From assembly GCA_024304985.1 (NCBI GenBank), contig JAMWZC010000002.1, positions 558,001-622,000 of the forward strand: a stretch of 64,000 nt of DNA, given 5' to 3'. The translations under genes and the position numbers were made by a program. Positions 9,724 to 17,809 of the stretch are shown here, in pieces; the first letter of the stretch is position 1; every line of letters starts with the position of its first letter. The notes beneath the pieces are model-generated. The model saw nothing but the letters and a program-made list of their open reading frames with translations. It made no database searches and was not told the origin of the DNA. This DNA comes from Paracoccaceae bacterium (GTDB lineage: Bacteria; Pseudomonadota; Alphaproteobacteria; Rhodobacterales; Rhodobacteraceae).

Positions 9724-10583
9724 CACTGACGATATCCCTGTTCCTCAGTCTCGCGCTGGCTGGTGAGGCGGCCGCGCAGGCCGCCAAGCAGTTGTTCGGA
9801 GCGCAGAAAACAGCCGCCGCAGCGCAACCCGCGCCCTTTGGCGGTTATTCCAAGGGCTGTATCGCAGGGGCCATGCAACTGCCCGAAACCGGGCCGACAT
9901 GGCAGGCGATGCGCCTGTCGCGCAACCGCAACTGGGGCCATCCCGAAACGATTGATTTCCTGATGGACCTGTCCGGCTTCGCCGCGCGCCTGCCCGGCTG
10001 GCAGGGGCTCTATATCGGCGATATCAGCCAGCCGCGCGGCGGACCGATGCTGACGGGCCACGCCAGCCACCAGATCGGCCTGGACGCCGATATCTGGATG
10101 CTGCCGCCCAACCGCCTGAACCTGACCCGCAACGAGCGTGAGAATATCTCCTCGATTTCCTTGCGCCGGGCCGAGGGTGCCTATGTCAACAACCAGTGGA
10201 CCCGCCAGCATCACGAGGTGATCAAGGCCGCAGCCTCTGACCCCCGCGTGGCGCGGATCTTCGTCTTTCCCGGTGCCAAGGTGCAGATGTGCAAGGATGA
10301 AGGCGGCGATCGCGCCTATCTGCGCAAGATCCGGCCTTGGTATGGCCATCACTACCATTTCCACGTCCGCCTGAACTGCCCGCGTGGCGCGCGCGGTTGC
10401 CTCGATCAGGACACGCCGCCCCCCGGTGACGGTTGCGCCGAGGCGCAGGAATGGGTCAACAACATCCTGAACCCGCCGCCGGCCAAGCCGCGCGATCCCA
10501 ACGCCCCCGCACCCCGTCCGCGACGAGATCTGACGCTCGCCGATCTGCCCGAACAATGCGCCGCCGTCTTGCGCTCGCGCTAG
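9702..10583 (+). CDS. mepA: Penicillin-insensitive murein endopeptidase MepA
   Basis: This is a 293-residue exported LAS-type zinc peptidase that cuts the D-Ala-meso-DAP crosslink in peptidoglycan. A signal peptide covers residues 1-26 (cut after AAA/AQA). Zinc ligands are visible: His123 and Asp130 within [14 protein letters not shown], and the C-terminal His cluster in [14 protein letters not shown]. Cys residues around 53, 222, 240 and 247 fit the family's disulfides. The length agrees with E. coli MepA (274 residues) plus a Pro-rich C-terminal tail (about 260-275). The start overlaps the MFS gene by 22 bases, and the stop overlaps the next gene by 28 bases. This arrangement suggests a coupled operon. 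Confidence 0.95.
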   Translation: MGRAHTLTLTISLFLSLALAGEAAAQAAKQLFGAQKTAAAAQPAPFGGYSKGCIAGAMQLPETGPTWQAMRLSRNRNWGHPETIDFLMDLSGFAARLPGWQGLYIGDISQPRGGPMLTGHASHQIGLDADIWMLPPNRLNLTRNERENISSISLRRAEGAYVNNQWTRQHHEVIKAAASDPRVARIFVFPGAKVQMCKDEGGDRAYLRKIRPWYGHHYHFHVRLNCPRGARGCLDQDTPPPGDGCAEAQEWVNNILNPPPAKPRDPNAPAPRPRRDLTLADLPEQCAAVLRSR

Positions 10584-11482
10584 GCGCGGTCGCGGCGGTC
10601 GGTCTGGGGCTTGGTCTTGCAACCGATGCCGGACAGCCGGGCGTCGCGACCTATCTGGGCAGCTATCGCTGGCATATGGATGATCCGGTCTTCGGCGGCT
10701 TTTCGGCCATCGACCTCGATCAGGACGGTCTGACCTTCCTTGCCCTCACCGACAGGGGGCATGCGGTCAATGGCCAGTTGCAGCGCAATGACAGCGGGCG
10801 GATCACCGGGATCACCGCCCGCCCATTCCTGCTGTTGCAGGATGTCGAAGGGGCACCGCTGAAGAAACGCACCGCCGATTCCGAGGGTCTGGCCCTCGCC
10901 CCCCAAGGCGGGTTCTACGTCTCCTTCGAAGCGCATCATCGCGTCCGCTACTATCCGGGCGCCGACCGGCCTGCCATCCGCATCGCCTCGCATCCCGATT
11001 TCGCCGGGATGCAGCTCAATTCATCGCTCGAAGCGCTCGCCATCGACGCGCGCGGGCATCTGTTCACCATCCCCGAACGCTCTGGTGCGCTGGACCGGCC
11101 CTTTCCGGTCTACCGCTTTGACGGGCAGGGTTGGGACATCCCCTTCCGCATCCCCCGCAGCGGGGCTTTCCTGCCGGTCGGCGCGGATTTCGGCCCCGAT
11201 GGCTGGCTCTATCTCCTCGAACGCGCACTGACCGGGCCGGGCTTCCGCACCCGCCTGCGCCGCTTCGACGTGACCGGCGATCAGTTGCTGGCCGAGGAGA
11301 TGCTGCTCCAGACCCGCACCCGACAGCATGACAACCTTGAAGGTCTGACGGTTTGGCAAGACGGGCAGGGGCGCATCCGCCTCACCATGATCTCGGATGA
11401 CAACTTCAAATTCTTCCAGCGCACCGAGATCGTGGAATACGCCGTCGCACCACCCCTTGCCAGCCCGCCGGACAAAGAGTAA
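10556..11482 (+). CDS. Esterase-like activity of phytase family protein
   Basis: The 308-residue protein starts inside the 3' end of mepA (28-base overlap) with an export signal, [20 protein letters not shown]. The body shows the repeated beta-propeller blades of the Phytase-like family (PF13449-type): [52 protein letters not shown] and [24 protein letters not shown]. The Asp and Glu at the blade tips would be metal ligands. Members are periplasmic or outer-surface proteins annotated as phosphodiester or phosphomonoester hydrolases with weak experimental support. Its place behind mepA suggests an envelope role. The ATG at 10556 was chosen because the signal sequence begins there; a longer upstream frame is only antisense-like or alternative-frame mepA sequence. 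Confidence 0.88.
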   Translation: MRRRLALALGAVAAVGLGLGLATDAGQPGVATYLGSYRWHMDDPVFGGFSAIDLDQDGLTFLALTDRGHAVNGQLQRNDSGRITGITARPFLLLQDVEGAPLKKRTADSEGLALAPQGGFYVSFEAHHRVRYYPGADRPAIRIASHPDFAGMQLNSSLEALAIDARGHLFTIPERSGALDRPFPVYRFDGQGWDIPFRIPRSGAFLPVGADFGPDGWLYLLERALTGPGFRTRLRRFDVTGDQLLAEEMLLQTRTRQHDNLEGLTVWQDGQGRIRLTMISDDNFKFFQRTEIVEYAVAPPLASPPDKE

Positions 11483-11551
11483 ACGGCGATCCTAATTCAT
11501 CTGCCCCCACCGGGGCCAAGTCGCCGCAACCTTGTCAAAACGGGCACCAAC

Positions 11552-12175
11552 ATGAACCGCACCCATCTTCCCGGCATCCTTGCCATGGCCGCCATCGTCG
11601 TGGCCTCGAACATCCTTGTCCAGTTCCTCTTCGGCCAATGGCTGACATGGGGCGCCTTCACCTATCCGCTCGCCTTTCTGGTGACCGACGTGATGAACCG
11701 CGTCTATGGCGCAGGCCCCGCCCGCCGCGTCGTGTTCGTGGGCTTCGTCGTGGGCGTCCTCTGCTCGCTGATCGGCACACAGATCATGGGCGAGTTCGGC
11801 CCGCTTGTGACACTCCGCATCGCCATCGGATCGGGCCTTGCCTTCCTGACCGCGCAACTGCTGGACGTCGCCATTTTCGACCGTCTCCGCGCGGGCCGCT
11901 GGTGGCGCGCGCCGCTGGCCTCGACCCTTGTCGGCTCGACCGTCGATACTGCGCTGTTCTTCACCATCGCCTTTTCGGCCAGCCTGTCCTTCATCGAACC
12001 CGGCAATGACGTGTCCTGGGCTGGTGAGGTGCTGCCGCTTCTGGGCGTCGGCCCCATGGCGCCGCTCTGGGTGTCGCTGGCCGTGGCCGACTGGAGCGTC
12101 AAACTTCTGCTCGCTTTAGTGGCACTTGTGCCCTTCCGCATCATCGTGGGGGCACTGACCCCGCGCACCACATGA
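11552..12175 (+). CDS. yhhQ: Queuosine precursor transporter (YhhQ/VUT family)
   Basis: The 207-residue membrane protein has six predicted helices and matches the DUF165/YhhQ family that imports preQ0/preQ1 for tRNA queuosine modification. Diagnostic segments are TYPLAFLVTDVMNRVYGAGPARRVVFVGF and the later STLVGSTVDTALFFTIAF with its paired acidic and polar residues. The ribosome-binding site ahead of the ATG is weak (CGGGCACCAAC). I looked for a preQ1 riboswitch in the 69 bases between the preceding stop and this start and saw no convincing aptamer. trhO at 25004-25918 is another wobble-position tRNA gene in the window but is unrelated chemically. Confidence 0.92.
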   Translation: MNRTHLPGILAMAAIVVASNILVQFLFGQWLTWGAFTYPLAFLVTDVMNRVYGAGPARRVVFVGFVVGVLCSLIGTQIMGEFGPLVTLRIAIGSGLAFLTAQLLDVAIFDRLRAGRWWRAPLASTLVGSTVDTALFFTIAFSASLSFIEPGNDVSWAGEVLPLLGVGPMAPLWVSLAVADWSVKLLLALVALVPFRIIVGALTPRTT

Positions 12176-12183
12176 TTTTGTTT

Positions 12184-12212
12184 TTGACATCTGCTGATTT
12201 TGTGGCAACCTG
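12184..12212 (+). promoter_or_regulatory. Candidate sigma-70 promoter for the arfB-leader transcript
   Basis: TTGACA at 12184-12189 is a perfect -35 box. A 17-base spacer leads to AACCTG at 12207-12212, a poor -10 match. Predicted transcription would start near 12219 and read through the structured region to the terminator at 12374-12404. The -35 match is clear; the -10 assignment is uncertain. Confidence 0.4.
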
Positions 12213-12246
12213 ATCTCAGGCGAAACAATTGAAAGGAGGTGCTCTA

Positions 12247-12303
12247 GTGTCTAACGGGATATTGGAGAGAGGTGTCGGAACAGTTCGGGGGACGCAGTCC
12301 TGA
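12247..12303 (+). CDS. Possible 18-residue leader peptide within the arfB upstream RNA
   Basis: A GTG codon at 12247 follows AAAGGAGGT by six bases, the best ribosome-binding site in this region. It opens a frame of 18 residues (MSNGILERGVGTVRGTQS) ending in TGA at 12301-12303. The strong ribosome site argues that ribosomes load here; the short length and absence of any recognisable composition bias leave the function unknown. It overlaps the predicted hairpins, so translation would change the RNA fold. The alternative is that the GGAGG is purely structural. Confidence 0.35.
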   Translation: MSNGILERGVGTVRGTQS

Positions 12304-12373
12304 GGCAGCCCTCGGGGGATGCAACATCCGAATTGGTGAGAGCCTAACCGGCCCCACCTCCGTAAATCTCAGA

Positions 12374-12404
12374 GGGCCATCCGCAAGGGTGGCCCTTTCT
12401 GTTT
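12374..12404 (+). terminator. Intrinsic terminator upstream of arfB
   Basis: GGGCCATCC (12374-12382) pairs over nine bases with GGGTGGCCC (12387-12395) across a GCAA tetraloop, followed by TTTCTGTTT. It ends the candidate leader RNA 52 bases before the arfB start codon. It could be a plain sRNA terminator or an attenuator controlling arfB. Confidence 0.85.
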
Positions 12405-12455
12405 GCCTCCCATCCGCGCTATGGTCCGGGGCAACATCACAAGGAACGGGCGGTC

Positions 12456-12878
12456 ATGCTGCGGATCACCGACGACATCGGCATCGAGGATTGGGAACTG
12501 ACCGAACAGTTCATCCGCGCCAGCGGTCCGGGCGGGCAGAACGTGAACAAGGTCTCCTCCGCCGTCGAATTGCGGTTCGAGGCGGAACGCTCCCCCAACC
12601 TGCCGTTGCCCGTGAAAACCCGTCTGCGGCGTCTGGCCGGGCGGCGCTGGACCAAGGACGGGGCCATCGTCCTGCAAGTCGATGAAACCCGCAGTCAGGT
12701 CCGCAACCGCGAAATCGCCCGCGACCGTCTGGCCGAGCTGATCCGCGCCGCGCTCGTCGCCCCCAAGCGTCGGGTAGCGACCAAACCCACCTTCGGATCG
12801 GTCAAGCGCCGCATCAAGGCCAAGAAGGTGCGCGGCGAGGTGAAGGCCATGCGCGGCAAGGTTGAAGGCGAGGAGTGA
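12456..12878 (+). CDS. arfB: Alternative ribosome-rescue factor ArfB (YaeJ-type peptidyl-tRNA hydrolase)
   Basis: This 140-residue protein has the release-factor catalytic motif GGQ at residues 26-28 within SGPGGQNVNKVSS. It lacks the codon-recognition domains of RF1/RF2 and ends in a basic tail (KRRIKAKKVRGEVKAMRGK), which in ArfB inserts into the empty mRNA channel of stalled ribosomes. It hydrolyses peptidyl-tRNA on non-stop complexes as a backup for trans-translation. AAGGAACGGGCGGTC precedes the ATG. The gene lies just downstream of a terminator-bearing leader (12219-12404), so its expression may depend on readthrough or on a second promoter within 12405-12455. Confidence 0.95.
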   Translation: MLRITDDIGIEDWELTEQFIRASGPGGQNVNKVSSAVELRFEAERSPNLPLPVKTRLRRLAGRRWTKDGAIVLQVDETRSQVRNREIARDRLAELIRAALVAPKRRVATKPTFGSVKRRIKAKKVRGEVKAMRGKVEGEE

Positions 12879-13002
12879 CCGCCCCACGCGGCCCCGTCAT
12901 CAGGTTTTCACTTGATACGCCGGGCGATTGGCCCTATCCACCCGCTTCCTGTTGAAGTCCCGCCCTGCCACCGGCAGGCCGCCACGCATGGGGGAAGGCA
13001 CG

Positions 13003-14100
13003 ATGCTGCACACGCCTTACTACCTGATCGACAAGGCACATCTGCTGCCCAATCTGGAAAAGATCGCCCACCTGCGCGAGGCGTCAAGCGCCAAGGCGCT
13101 TCTGGCGCTCAAATGTTTCGCCACATGGTCGGTCTTCGACATGATGTCCGAGTATATGGACGGCACCACCTCGAGTTCGCTTTTTGAAGTGAAGCTGGGC
13201 CGCGAGAAATTCCCCGGCGAAACCCACGCCTATTCCGTGGCTTGGGCCGATCACGAGATTGACGAGGTTCTGGCCAATTCCGACAAGGTGATCTTCAACA
13301 CCGCCAGACAGTTGACCCGCTTTGAAGAGGTCAGCCGCGGCCACACCCGCGGCCTGCGCGTCAATCCCGGCGTCTCCACCTCCAGCTTCGATCTGGCCGA
13401 CCCCGCGCGCCCCTTCAGCCGTCTGGGTGAACATGACCCCGCCGTGATCGCGCCCGTGCTGGATCAGATCAGCGGCTTCATGTTCCACAACAACTGCGAA
13501 AACGCCGATTTCGACCGCTTCGACGCGATGCTGGGCAGCATCGAACAACGTTTCGGCCATCTGATCCGCAAGATGGAGTGGATTTCGCTTGGCGGCGGCA
13601 TCCATTTCACCGGCGAAGGTTATCCCCTCGACCGTCTGGCCGAACGCCTCAAGCGCTTCGCAGGCCAGAACGAGGTGCAGGTCTATCTGGAACCCGGCGA
13701 GGCGGCGATCACCAAATCGACCACGCTGGAACTGACCGTTCTGGACACGCTCTACAACGGCAAGAACCTCGCCATCGTCGACAGCTCGATCGAGGCGCAT
13801 ATGCTCGACCTCTTGATCTACCGCGAAAGCGCCAAGGTCAGCCCCAACGCGGGCCCCGAGGAATGGATGATCTGCGGCAAATCCTGTCTGGCGGGTGACA
13901 TCTTCGGCGAATTCCGCTTTCCAAAGGCGCTGAAACCCGGCGACCGGATCAGTATTCAGGACGCCGCCGGTTACACGATGGTCAAGAAGAACTGGTTCAA
14001 CGGCGTCAAGATGCCCGCCATCGCCATCCGCGAGCTGGACGGGACCGAGCGCCTTGTGCGCGATTTCGGCTACGACGATTTCGTCGCCGCCCTCTCGTGA
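13003..14100 (+). CDS. nspC: Carboxynorspermidine/carboxyspermidine decarboxylase
   Basis: The 365-residue PLP enzyme of the alanine racemase/ornithine decarboxylase fold removes CO2 from carboxyspermidine to give spermidine. The PLP lysine sits in LLALKCFATWS near residue 38. Other family markers are HNNCENADFDRFDAML, ISLGGGIHFTGEGYP, YLEPGEA and the catalytic-Cys region CGKSCLAGDIFGEF. The start at 13003 (TACTACCTGATCGAC following ATGCTGCACACGCCT) matches family N termini and has GGGGGAAGG ahead; a longer in-frame start 75 bases upstream adds unconserved Arg-rich sequence. The dehydrogenase that makes its substrate follows 64 bases downstream, so the pair forms a complete alternative spermidine pathway that bypasses S-adenosylmethionine decarboxylase. 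Confidence 0.95.
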   Translation: MLHTPYYLIDKAHLLPNLEKIAHLREASSAKALLALKCFATWSVFDMMSEYMDGTTSSSLFEVKLGREKFPGETHAYSVAWADHEIDEVLANSDKVIFNTARQLTRFEEVSRGHTRGLRVNPGVSTSSFDLADPARPFSRLGEHDPAVIAPVLDQISGFMFHNNCENADFDRFDAMLGSIEQRFGHLIRKMEWISLGGGIHFTGEGYPLDRLAERLKRFAGQNEVQVYLEPGEAAITKSTTLELTVLDTLYNGKNLAIVDSSIEAHMLDLLIYRESAKVSPNAGPEEWMICGKSCLAGDIFGEFRFPKALKPGDRISIQDAAGYTMVKKNWFNGVKMPAIAIRELDGTERLVRDFGYDDFVAALS

Positions 14101-14164
14101 TCGCCCGCGCCGCGGTATGGCGCTTTTCCTGCAACTGGAACCTTAAAGGAGGTCTGGTGACACC

Positions 14165-15403
14165 ATGAAACGCAACGTGCTTATCATCGGCGCCGGTGGC
14201 GTGGCTCAGGTCGTGGCGCATAAATGCGCGCAGAACAATGATGTGCTGGGCGATCTGCATATCGCCAGTCGCACGGTCGCGAAATGTCAGGCGATCCTCG
14301 ACTCGGTGCATGAAAAATCCGCGATGAAACAGCCGGGCGTGTTCAAGGCCCATGCGCTTGACGCGATGGACTCGGCCGCCGTGGCCCAACTGATCCGCGA
14401 TACGGGCTGCCAGATCGTGATCAACGTGGGCTCGCCCTTCGTGAACATGACCGTGTTGCAAGCCTGCATCGAAACCGGTGCCGCCTATATGGACACGGCC
14501 ATTCACGAAGACCCCGCCAAGATCTGCGAAACGCCGCCATGGTATGGCAATTACGAATGGAAACGCCGCGAAGCCTGCGAAAAGGCTGGCGTCACCGCCA
14601 TCCTCGGCATCGGTTTCGATCCCGGCGTGGTCAATGCCTATGCCCGTCTGGCCGCCGACGATTACATGGACAGCGTCACCTCCATCGACATCGTGGACAT
14701 CAACGCAGGCTCGCATGGCCGCTGGTTCTCGACCAATTTCGACCCGGAAATCAACTTCCGCGAATTCACAGGCACCGTCTATAGCTGGCAGAACGGCGCA
14801 TGGCAGACCAACACCATGTTCGAGGTTGGCCGCGAATGGGACCTGCCCGTCGTCGGCAAGCAGAAAGCCTATATGACCGGCCATGACGAGGTGCACTCGC
14901 TGGCCGCCAATTACCCGGATGCCGATGTGCGCTTCTGGATGGGCTTTGGCGATCACTACATCAATGTCTTTACCGTGTTGAAAAACCTCGGCCTTCTGTC
15001 CGAACAGCCGGTGAAAACCGCCGAAGGGCTGGAAGTGATCCCCCTCAAGGTGGTCAAGGCCGTTCTGCCCGACCCCTCCAGCCTTGCTCCTGATTACACC
15101 GGCAAGACCTGCATCGGCGATCTGGTCAAAGGTCTGAAAGACGGCAAAGAGGTGGAAGTGTTCATCTACAACGTCGCCGACCACAAAGACGCCTATAACG
15201 AGGTGGGCAGCCAAGGCATTTCCTACACCGCAGGCGTGCCCCCCGTCGCCGCCGCGATGCTGATCGCGAACGGCACATGGGACACCGGCACGATGGTCAA
15301 TGTCGAGGAACTGGACCCCAAACCCTTCCTGACCCTTCTCGACCAGATCGGCCTGCCCACCCGCGTCAAGGATGCGGCGGGCGACCGGCCCTGGAACGCC
15401 TGA
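14165..15403 (+). CDS. Carboxynorspermidine/carboxyspermidine dehydrogenase (saccharopine dehydrogenase family)
   Basis: The 412-residue protein begins with a Rossmann fold (NVLIIGAGGVAQVVAHKC, residues 4-21) and has the saccharopine-dehydrogenase-like body with GIGFDPGVVNAYARL and DINAGSHGRWFSTNFDPE. It reductively condenses aspartate-semialdehyde with putrescine or diaminopropane to form carboxyspermidine or carboxynorspermidine, using NAD(P)H. AAAGGAGGTCTGGTGACACC precedes the ATG. It follows nspC on the same strand, an arrangement conserved in many alphaproteobacteria and in Vibrio. Which diamine is used cannot be read from sequence; in Rhodobacteraceae putrescine to spermidine is likely. 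Confidence 0.95.
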   Translation: MKRNVLIIGAGGVAQVVAHKCAQNNDVLGDLHIASRTVAKCQAILDSVHEKSAMKQPGVFKAHALDAMDSAAVAQLIRDTGCQIVINVGSPFVNMTVLQACIETGAAYMDTAIHEDPAKICETPPWYGNYEWKRREACEKAGVTAILGIGFDPGVVNAYARLAADDYMDSVTSIDIVDINAGSHGRWFSTNFDPEINFREFTGTVYSWQNGAWQTNTMFEVGREWDLPVVGKQKAYMTGHDEVHSLAANYPDADVRFWMGFGDHYINVFTVLKNLGLLSEQPVKTAEGLEVIPLKVVKAVLPDPSSLAPDYTGKTCIGDLVKGLKDGKEVEVFIYNVADHKDAYNEVGSQGISYTAGVPPVAAAMLIANGTWDTGTMVNVEELDPKPFLTLLDQIGLPTRVKDAAGDRPWNA

Positions 15404-15412
15404 ACCGACAGG

Positions 15413-16078
15413 TCAGGCAGGCCGCCCGGTCTGCCTGACCTCGCCAAGGGGCGAGATCACCTTGCCCCCCGCCGCCACCGCATCCTCCAGATCATGTGTC
15501 ACAAGGATCGCCGGAATCCCCTCGGCCCGCACCCGGCCAAAGACGAAATCCCGCATCTGCCGCCGCAAATCCGCATCCAGCCGGGAAAACGGCTCATCCA
15601 GCAACAGCGCACGCGGCGCGCTTAGCAGGCAGCGCATCAAAGCGACCCGCGCGCGTTGTCCGCCCGACAATGTCGCCGGATCACGCCCCGCGAAACCAGC
15701 CAGTTCCGCCGCCTCCAGCGCGGCGTCGATCCGCGCTTGCCGCGCCGTACGGCCCTTGACCGTCGAGGGCAGGGCAAAGGCCAGATTCTCCCCCACGGAC
15801 AGATGCGGAAACAGCAGATCATCCTGAAACAAAAGACCAATCCGCCGCGCCTCAGGCCCCAGCCCGCTCAGGTCGCGCCCGTCCAGCCGCACCCGTCCGC
15901 TTACGTCAAAGCCCGGATCAGGTCGCCCGATCAGCACCGACAAAAGCGTCGATTTCCCCGACCCCGATGGCCCCATCACGCTCAGGACCTCGCCCGGCGC
16001 CACCGTCTGATGCAGATCGACCAACCGCCTGTCGCCCAGCGTGATCGTCAGGTGATCCAGTTCCAACCCCGCCGCCAT
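15413..16078 (-). CDS. ABC importer ATPase, YnjD/ThiQ-like
   Basis: This 221-residue ATPase has Walker A GPSGSGKST, signature LSGGQRARVAL, Walker B LLLDEPFSRLD and the His-switch in VTHDLEDA. Its compact size and the LDHLTITLGDRRLVDL N terminus match the YnjD/ThiQ group of single-domain importer ATPases. It is the last gene of a three-gene minus-strand operon; its ATG follows the permease stop after three bases, with AGGGGG overlapping that stop. It faces the carboxyspermidine dehydrogenase gene tail-to-tail with nine bases between stops. Confidence 0.9.
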   Translation of the reverse strand: MAAGLELDHLTITLGDRRLVDLHQTVAPGEVLSVMGPSGSGKSTLLSVLIGRPDPGFDVSGRVRLDGRDLSGLGPEARRIGLLFQDDLLFPHLSVGENLAFALPSTVKGRTARQARIDAALEAAELAGFAGRDPATLSGGQRARVALMRCLLSAPRALLLDEPFSRLDADLRRQMRDFVFGRVRAEGIPAILVTHDLEDAVAAGGKVISPLGEVRQTGRPA

Positions 16079-16081
16079 CGC

Positions 16082-17794
16082 CTACCCCCTGTCCAACACG
16101 CCACGCCGGTTGCGAAACACCACCGCCGGCAGCGCCAGCGCCAGCGCGAACCCCAGCAGCGGCAACACCGTCTGCGACAGCGCATAAACCCCGATCAGCC
16201 GCCGGTCACCCCCCGATGACAGGGCCACCGCCTCGGTCGTCAGGGTGCTCACGCGCCCCATCCCGATCAAGAGCGTCGGCAGATATTGCCCCACCGACAC
16301 AGCAAACCCCACCGCCGCCGCCACAAGCACCGGCCGCAGCAGCATCGGCAGACGCACCCGCCACAGGACACGCTCCGCCCCGGCGCCAAGGCTGGCCGCC
16401 ACCAACCCCTGCCGCGCATCCCAGGACCGCCACGGGTCGGACAGCGACAGAAACACATAGGGCAGCACGAAAATCACATGGGACGCGATCACCGCCGCCC
16501 GCGCGCCGGTCCATCCCGTTCCAATCGCAAGGGTTTGCAACCCGATCAGAAAGGTCGCCTGCGGCACGATCAGCGGCAGATACAGCAACCACAGCGCCCG
16601 CGTGGAAGGCCGCAGCCCGTGGCGATACTCGGCCTCAAGGCAGGCGACGGTCAGGATCAGACTGATCCCCGTGGCCACCGCGCCGATCACCGCCGTTTCC
16701 ACCGCGATCCGCGCCAGACCATCCCCTTGCCGCGCCCAGTTGCGCCATGTGAACTGATCCGGCAGCAGGTCGGGAAAGGTCCAGAAGCCCGCAACCGACC
16801 ACACCGCCAGCCCCAGAATCCCCAAACCCACCGCCAGTGCCATGATCAGCGCCAGCGCCATCGCAAGCGCCCGCATCGCGCCATCCCGCGCCATCCGGTG
16901 CCCCATCCGCACACAGGCACAGCCCAGCCGCGCGACCACATGCTCGCCCAGCCGCCACAGCAGCAGAACGCCCAAAATCAACCCCAGTTGCAGCACCGCC
17001 CCCGCCGCCGCCTGAAACCGCAGGCCTAGATCGGGGTCCGACAGCCACTCCAACACCTGCACCGCCAGCGTTGACGGCCGTGTCGGGCCAAGGATCAGCG
17101 CCACGTCAATGACCGAACAGGAATAGGCCAGCACCGCATAGACGGGCAGGCGGATCTGCACATAAAGCCTTGGAAACACGGTCAGAACCCAGCCCGCCAT
17201 GCGCCCGTATCCCATCGTCTGCGCCAACAGGACCGACCGCCGCGCCGGCACCTGCCCCAGTGCCGCCAGCGTCATCAGCAGCAGAAAGGGCACTTCCTTG
17301 ACCACCAGCCCCGCCATCAGCGACAGCCCCAAGGGGTCCTGCGTGATCAGAAGGTCCGGCGGCCTTTCCCATCCTGTGGCCCAAGGCGACAGCCCCCGCG
17401 CGATCCAGCCGGATGGAGCGATCAGAAAGGCCAGCCCGAATGCCGCCGCCGCGTGGGGCACCGACAACAAGGGTGACAAGGCCCGTTCGATCAGCCCGAA
17501 ACTGCGCGTCCCTTGCCAGGCCGCGCAGATCATGACCGTGATCAGCAGCGACACCGCCGTCGCCCCCAGCCCGGTGAACAGGCTCAGCCACACCGCATCC
17601 GGCAATCCGGGCCAAGCCAGCAAAGCGCGCCATGGCCCCAGTGACAGCGACTCGCCACCCAATGCCGGAAACCAGCCAAAGGCCGGGGCCAGCACCCCGG
17701 CCAGCCCCGCACCCACGGGCACCAGCAGCACCGCAAGGGTCAGCAGCGGTGCCAGCGGCAAAAGCGTGACCCGGTTCCTCGGAATGGCAGGCAC
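16082..17794 (-). CDS. ABC importer permease, YnjC-like fused double permease
   Basis: The 570-residue protein carries two tandem binding-protein-dependent permease halves (about 1-280 and 290-570), each with about six membrane helices and a cytoplasmic EAA-type loop. Fused permeases of this layout occur in ThiP, FbpB and YnjC systems. The start codon appears to be GTG (17792-17794) with GGGCGG upstream, 15 bases after the substrate-binding protein's stop. The substrate is unknown; membership of the YnjBCD set is inferred from the combination with the ATPase and binding protein. Confidence 0.88.
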   Translation of the reverse strand: MPAIPRNRVTLLPLAPLLTLAVLLVPVGAGLAGVLAPAFGWFPALGGESLSLGPWRALLAWPGLPDAVWLSLFTGLGATAVSLLITVMICAAWQGTRSFGLIERALSPLLSVPHAAAAFGLAFLIAPSGWIARGLSPWATGWERPPDLLITQDPLGLSLMAGLVVKEVPFLLLMTLAALGQVPARRSVLLAQTMGYGRMAGWVLTVFPRLYVQIRLPVYAVLAYSCSVIDVALILGPTRPSTLAVQVLEWLSDPDLGLRFQAAAGAVLQLGLILGVLLLWRLGEHVVARLGCACVRMGHRMARDGAMRALAMALALIMALAVGLGILGLAVWSVAGFWTFPDLLPDQFTWRNWARQGDGLARIAVETAVIGAVATGISLILTVACLEAEYRHGLRPSTRALWLLYLPLIVPQATFLIGLQTLAIGTGWTGARAAVIASHVIFVLPYVFLSLSDPWRSWDARQGLVAASLGAGAERVLWRVRLPMLLRPVLVAAAVGFAVSVGQYLPTLLIGMGRVSTLTTEAVALSSGGDRRLIGVYALSQTVLPLLGFALALALPAVVFRNRRGVLDRG

Positions 17795-17809
17795 CGGACC
17801 GCGCCGCCC

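Larger units (their letters stand above)
12219..12404 (+). ncRNA. Candidate structured RNA or translated leader upstream of arfB
   Basis: This stretch has features of an independent short transcript: a -35 box upstream, several local hairpins, and a strong terminator at its end. AGGAGGTG (12234-12241) is complementary to CACCTCC (12355-12361), so the Shine-Dalgarno could be masked by a long-range helix. Inside, CAGTTCGG (12281-12288) can pair with CCGAATTG (12328-12335), enclosing GGAC/GTCC (12290-12300), GAGG/CCTC (12302-12313) and GGATG/CATCC (12317-12329). The last helix and the enclosing one compete for two bases, a possible switch. I do not recognise a named RNA family (tmRNA, SRP RNA, 6S and RNase P were considered and do not fit). 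The start is estimated from the promoter. Confidence 0.45.

Noticed and set aside
11483-11551. preQ1 riboswitch ahead of the queuosine precursor transporter
   Set aside because: No aptamer-like hairpin with A-rich tail could be drawn in the 69-base gap.
12219-12404. Known RNA classes (tmRNA, SRP RNA, 6S RNA, RNase P RNA, tRNA)
   Set aside because: None of their conserved sequences or overall shapes could be matched, so it is left as unassigned.
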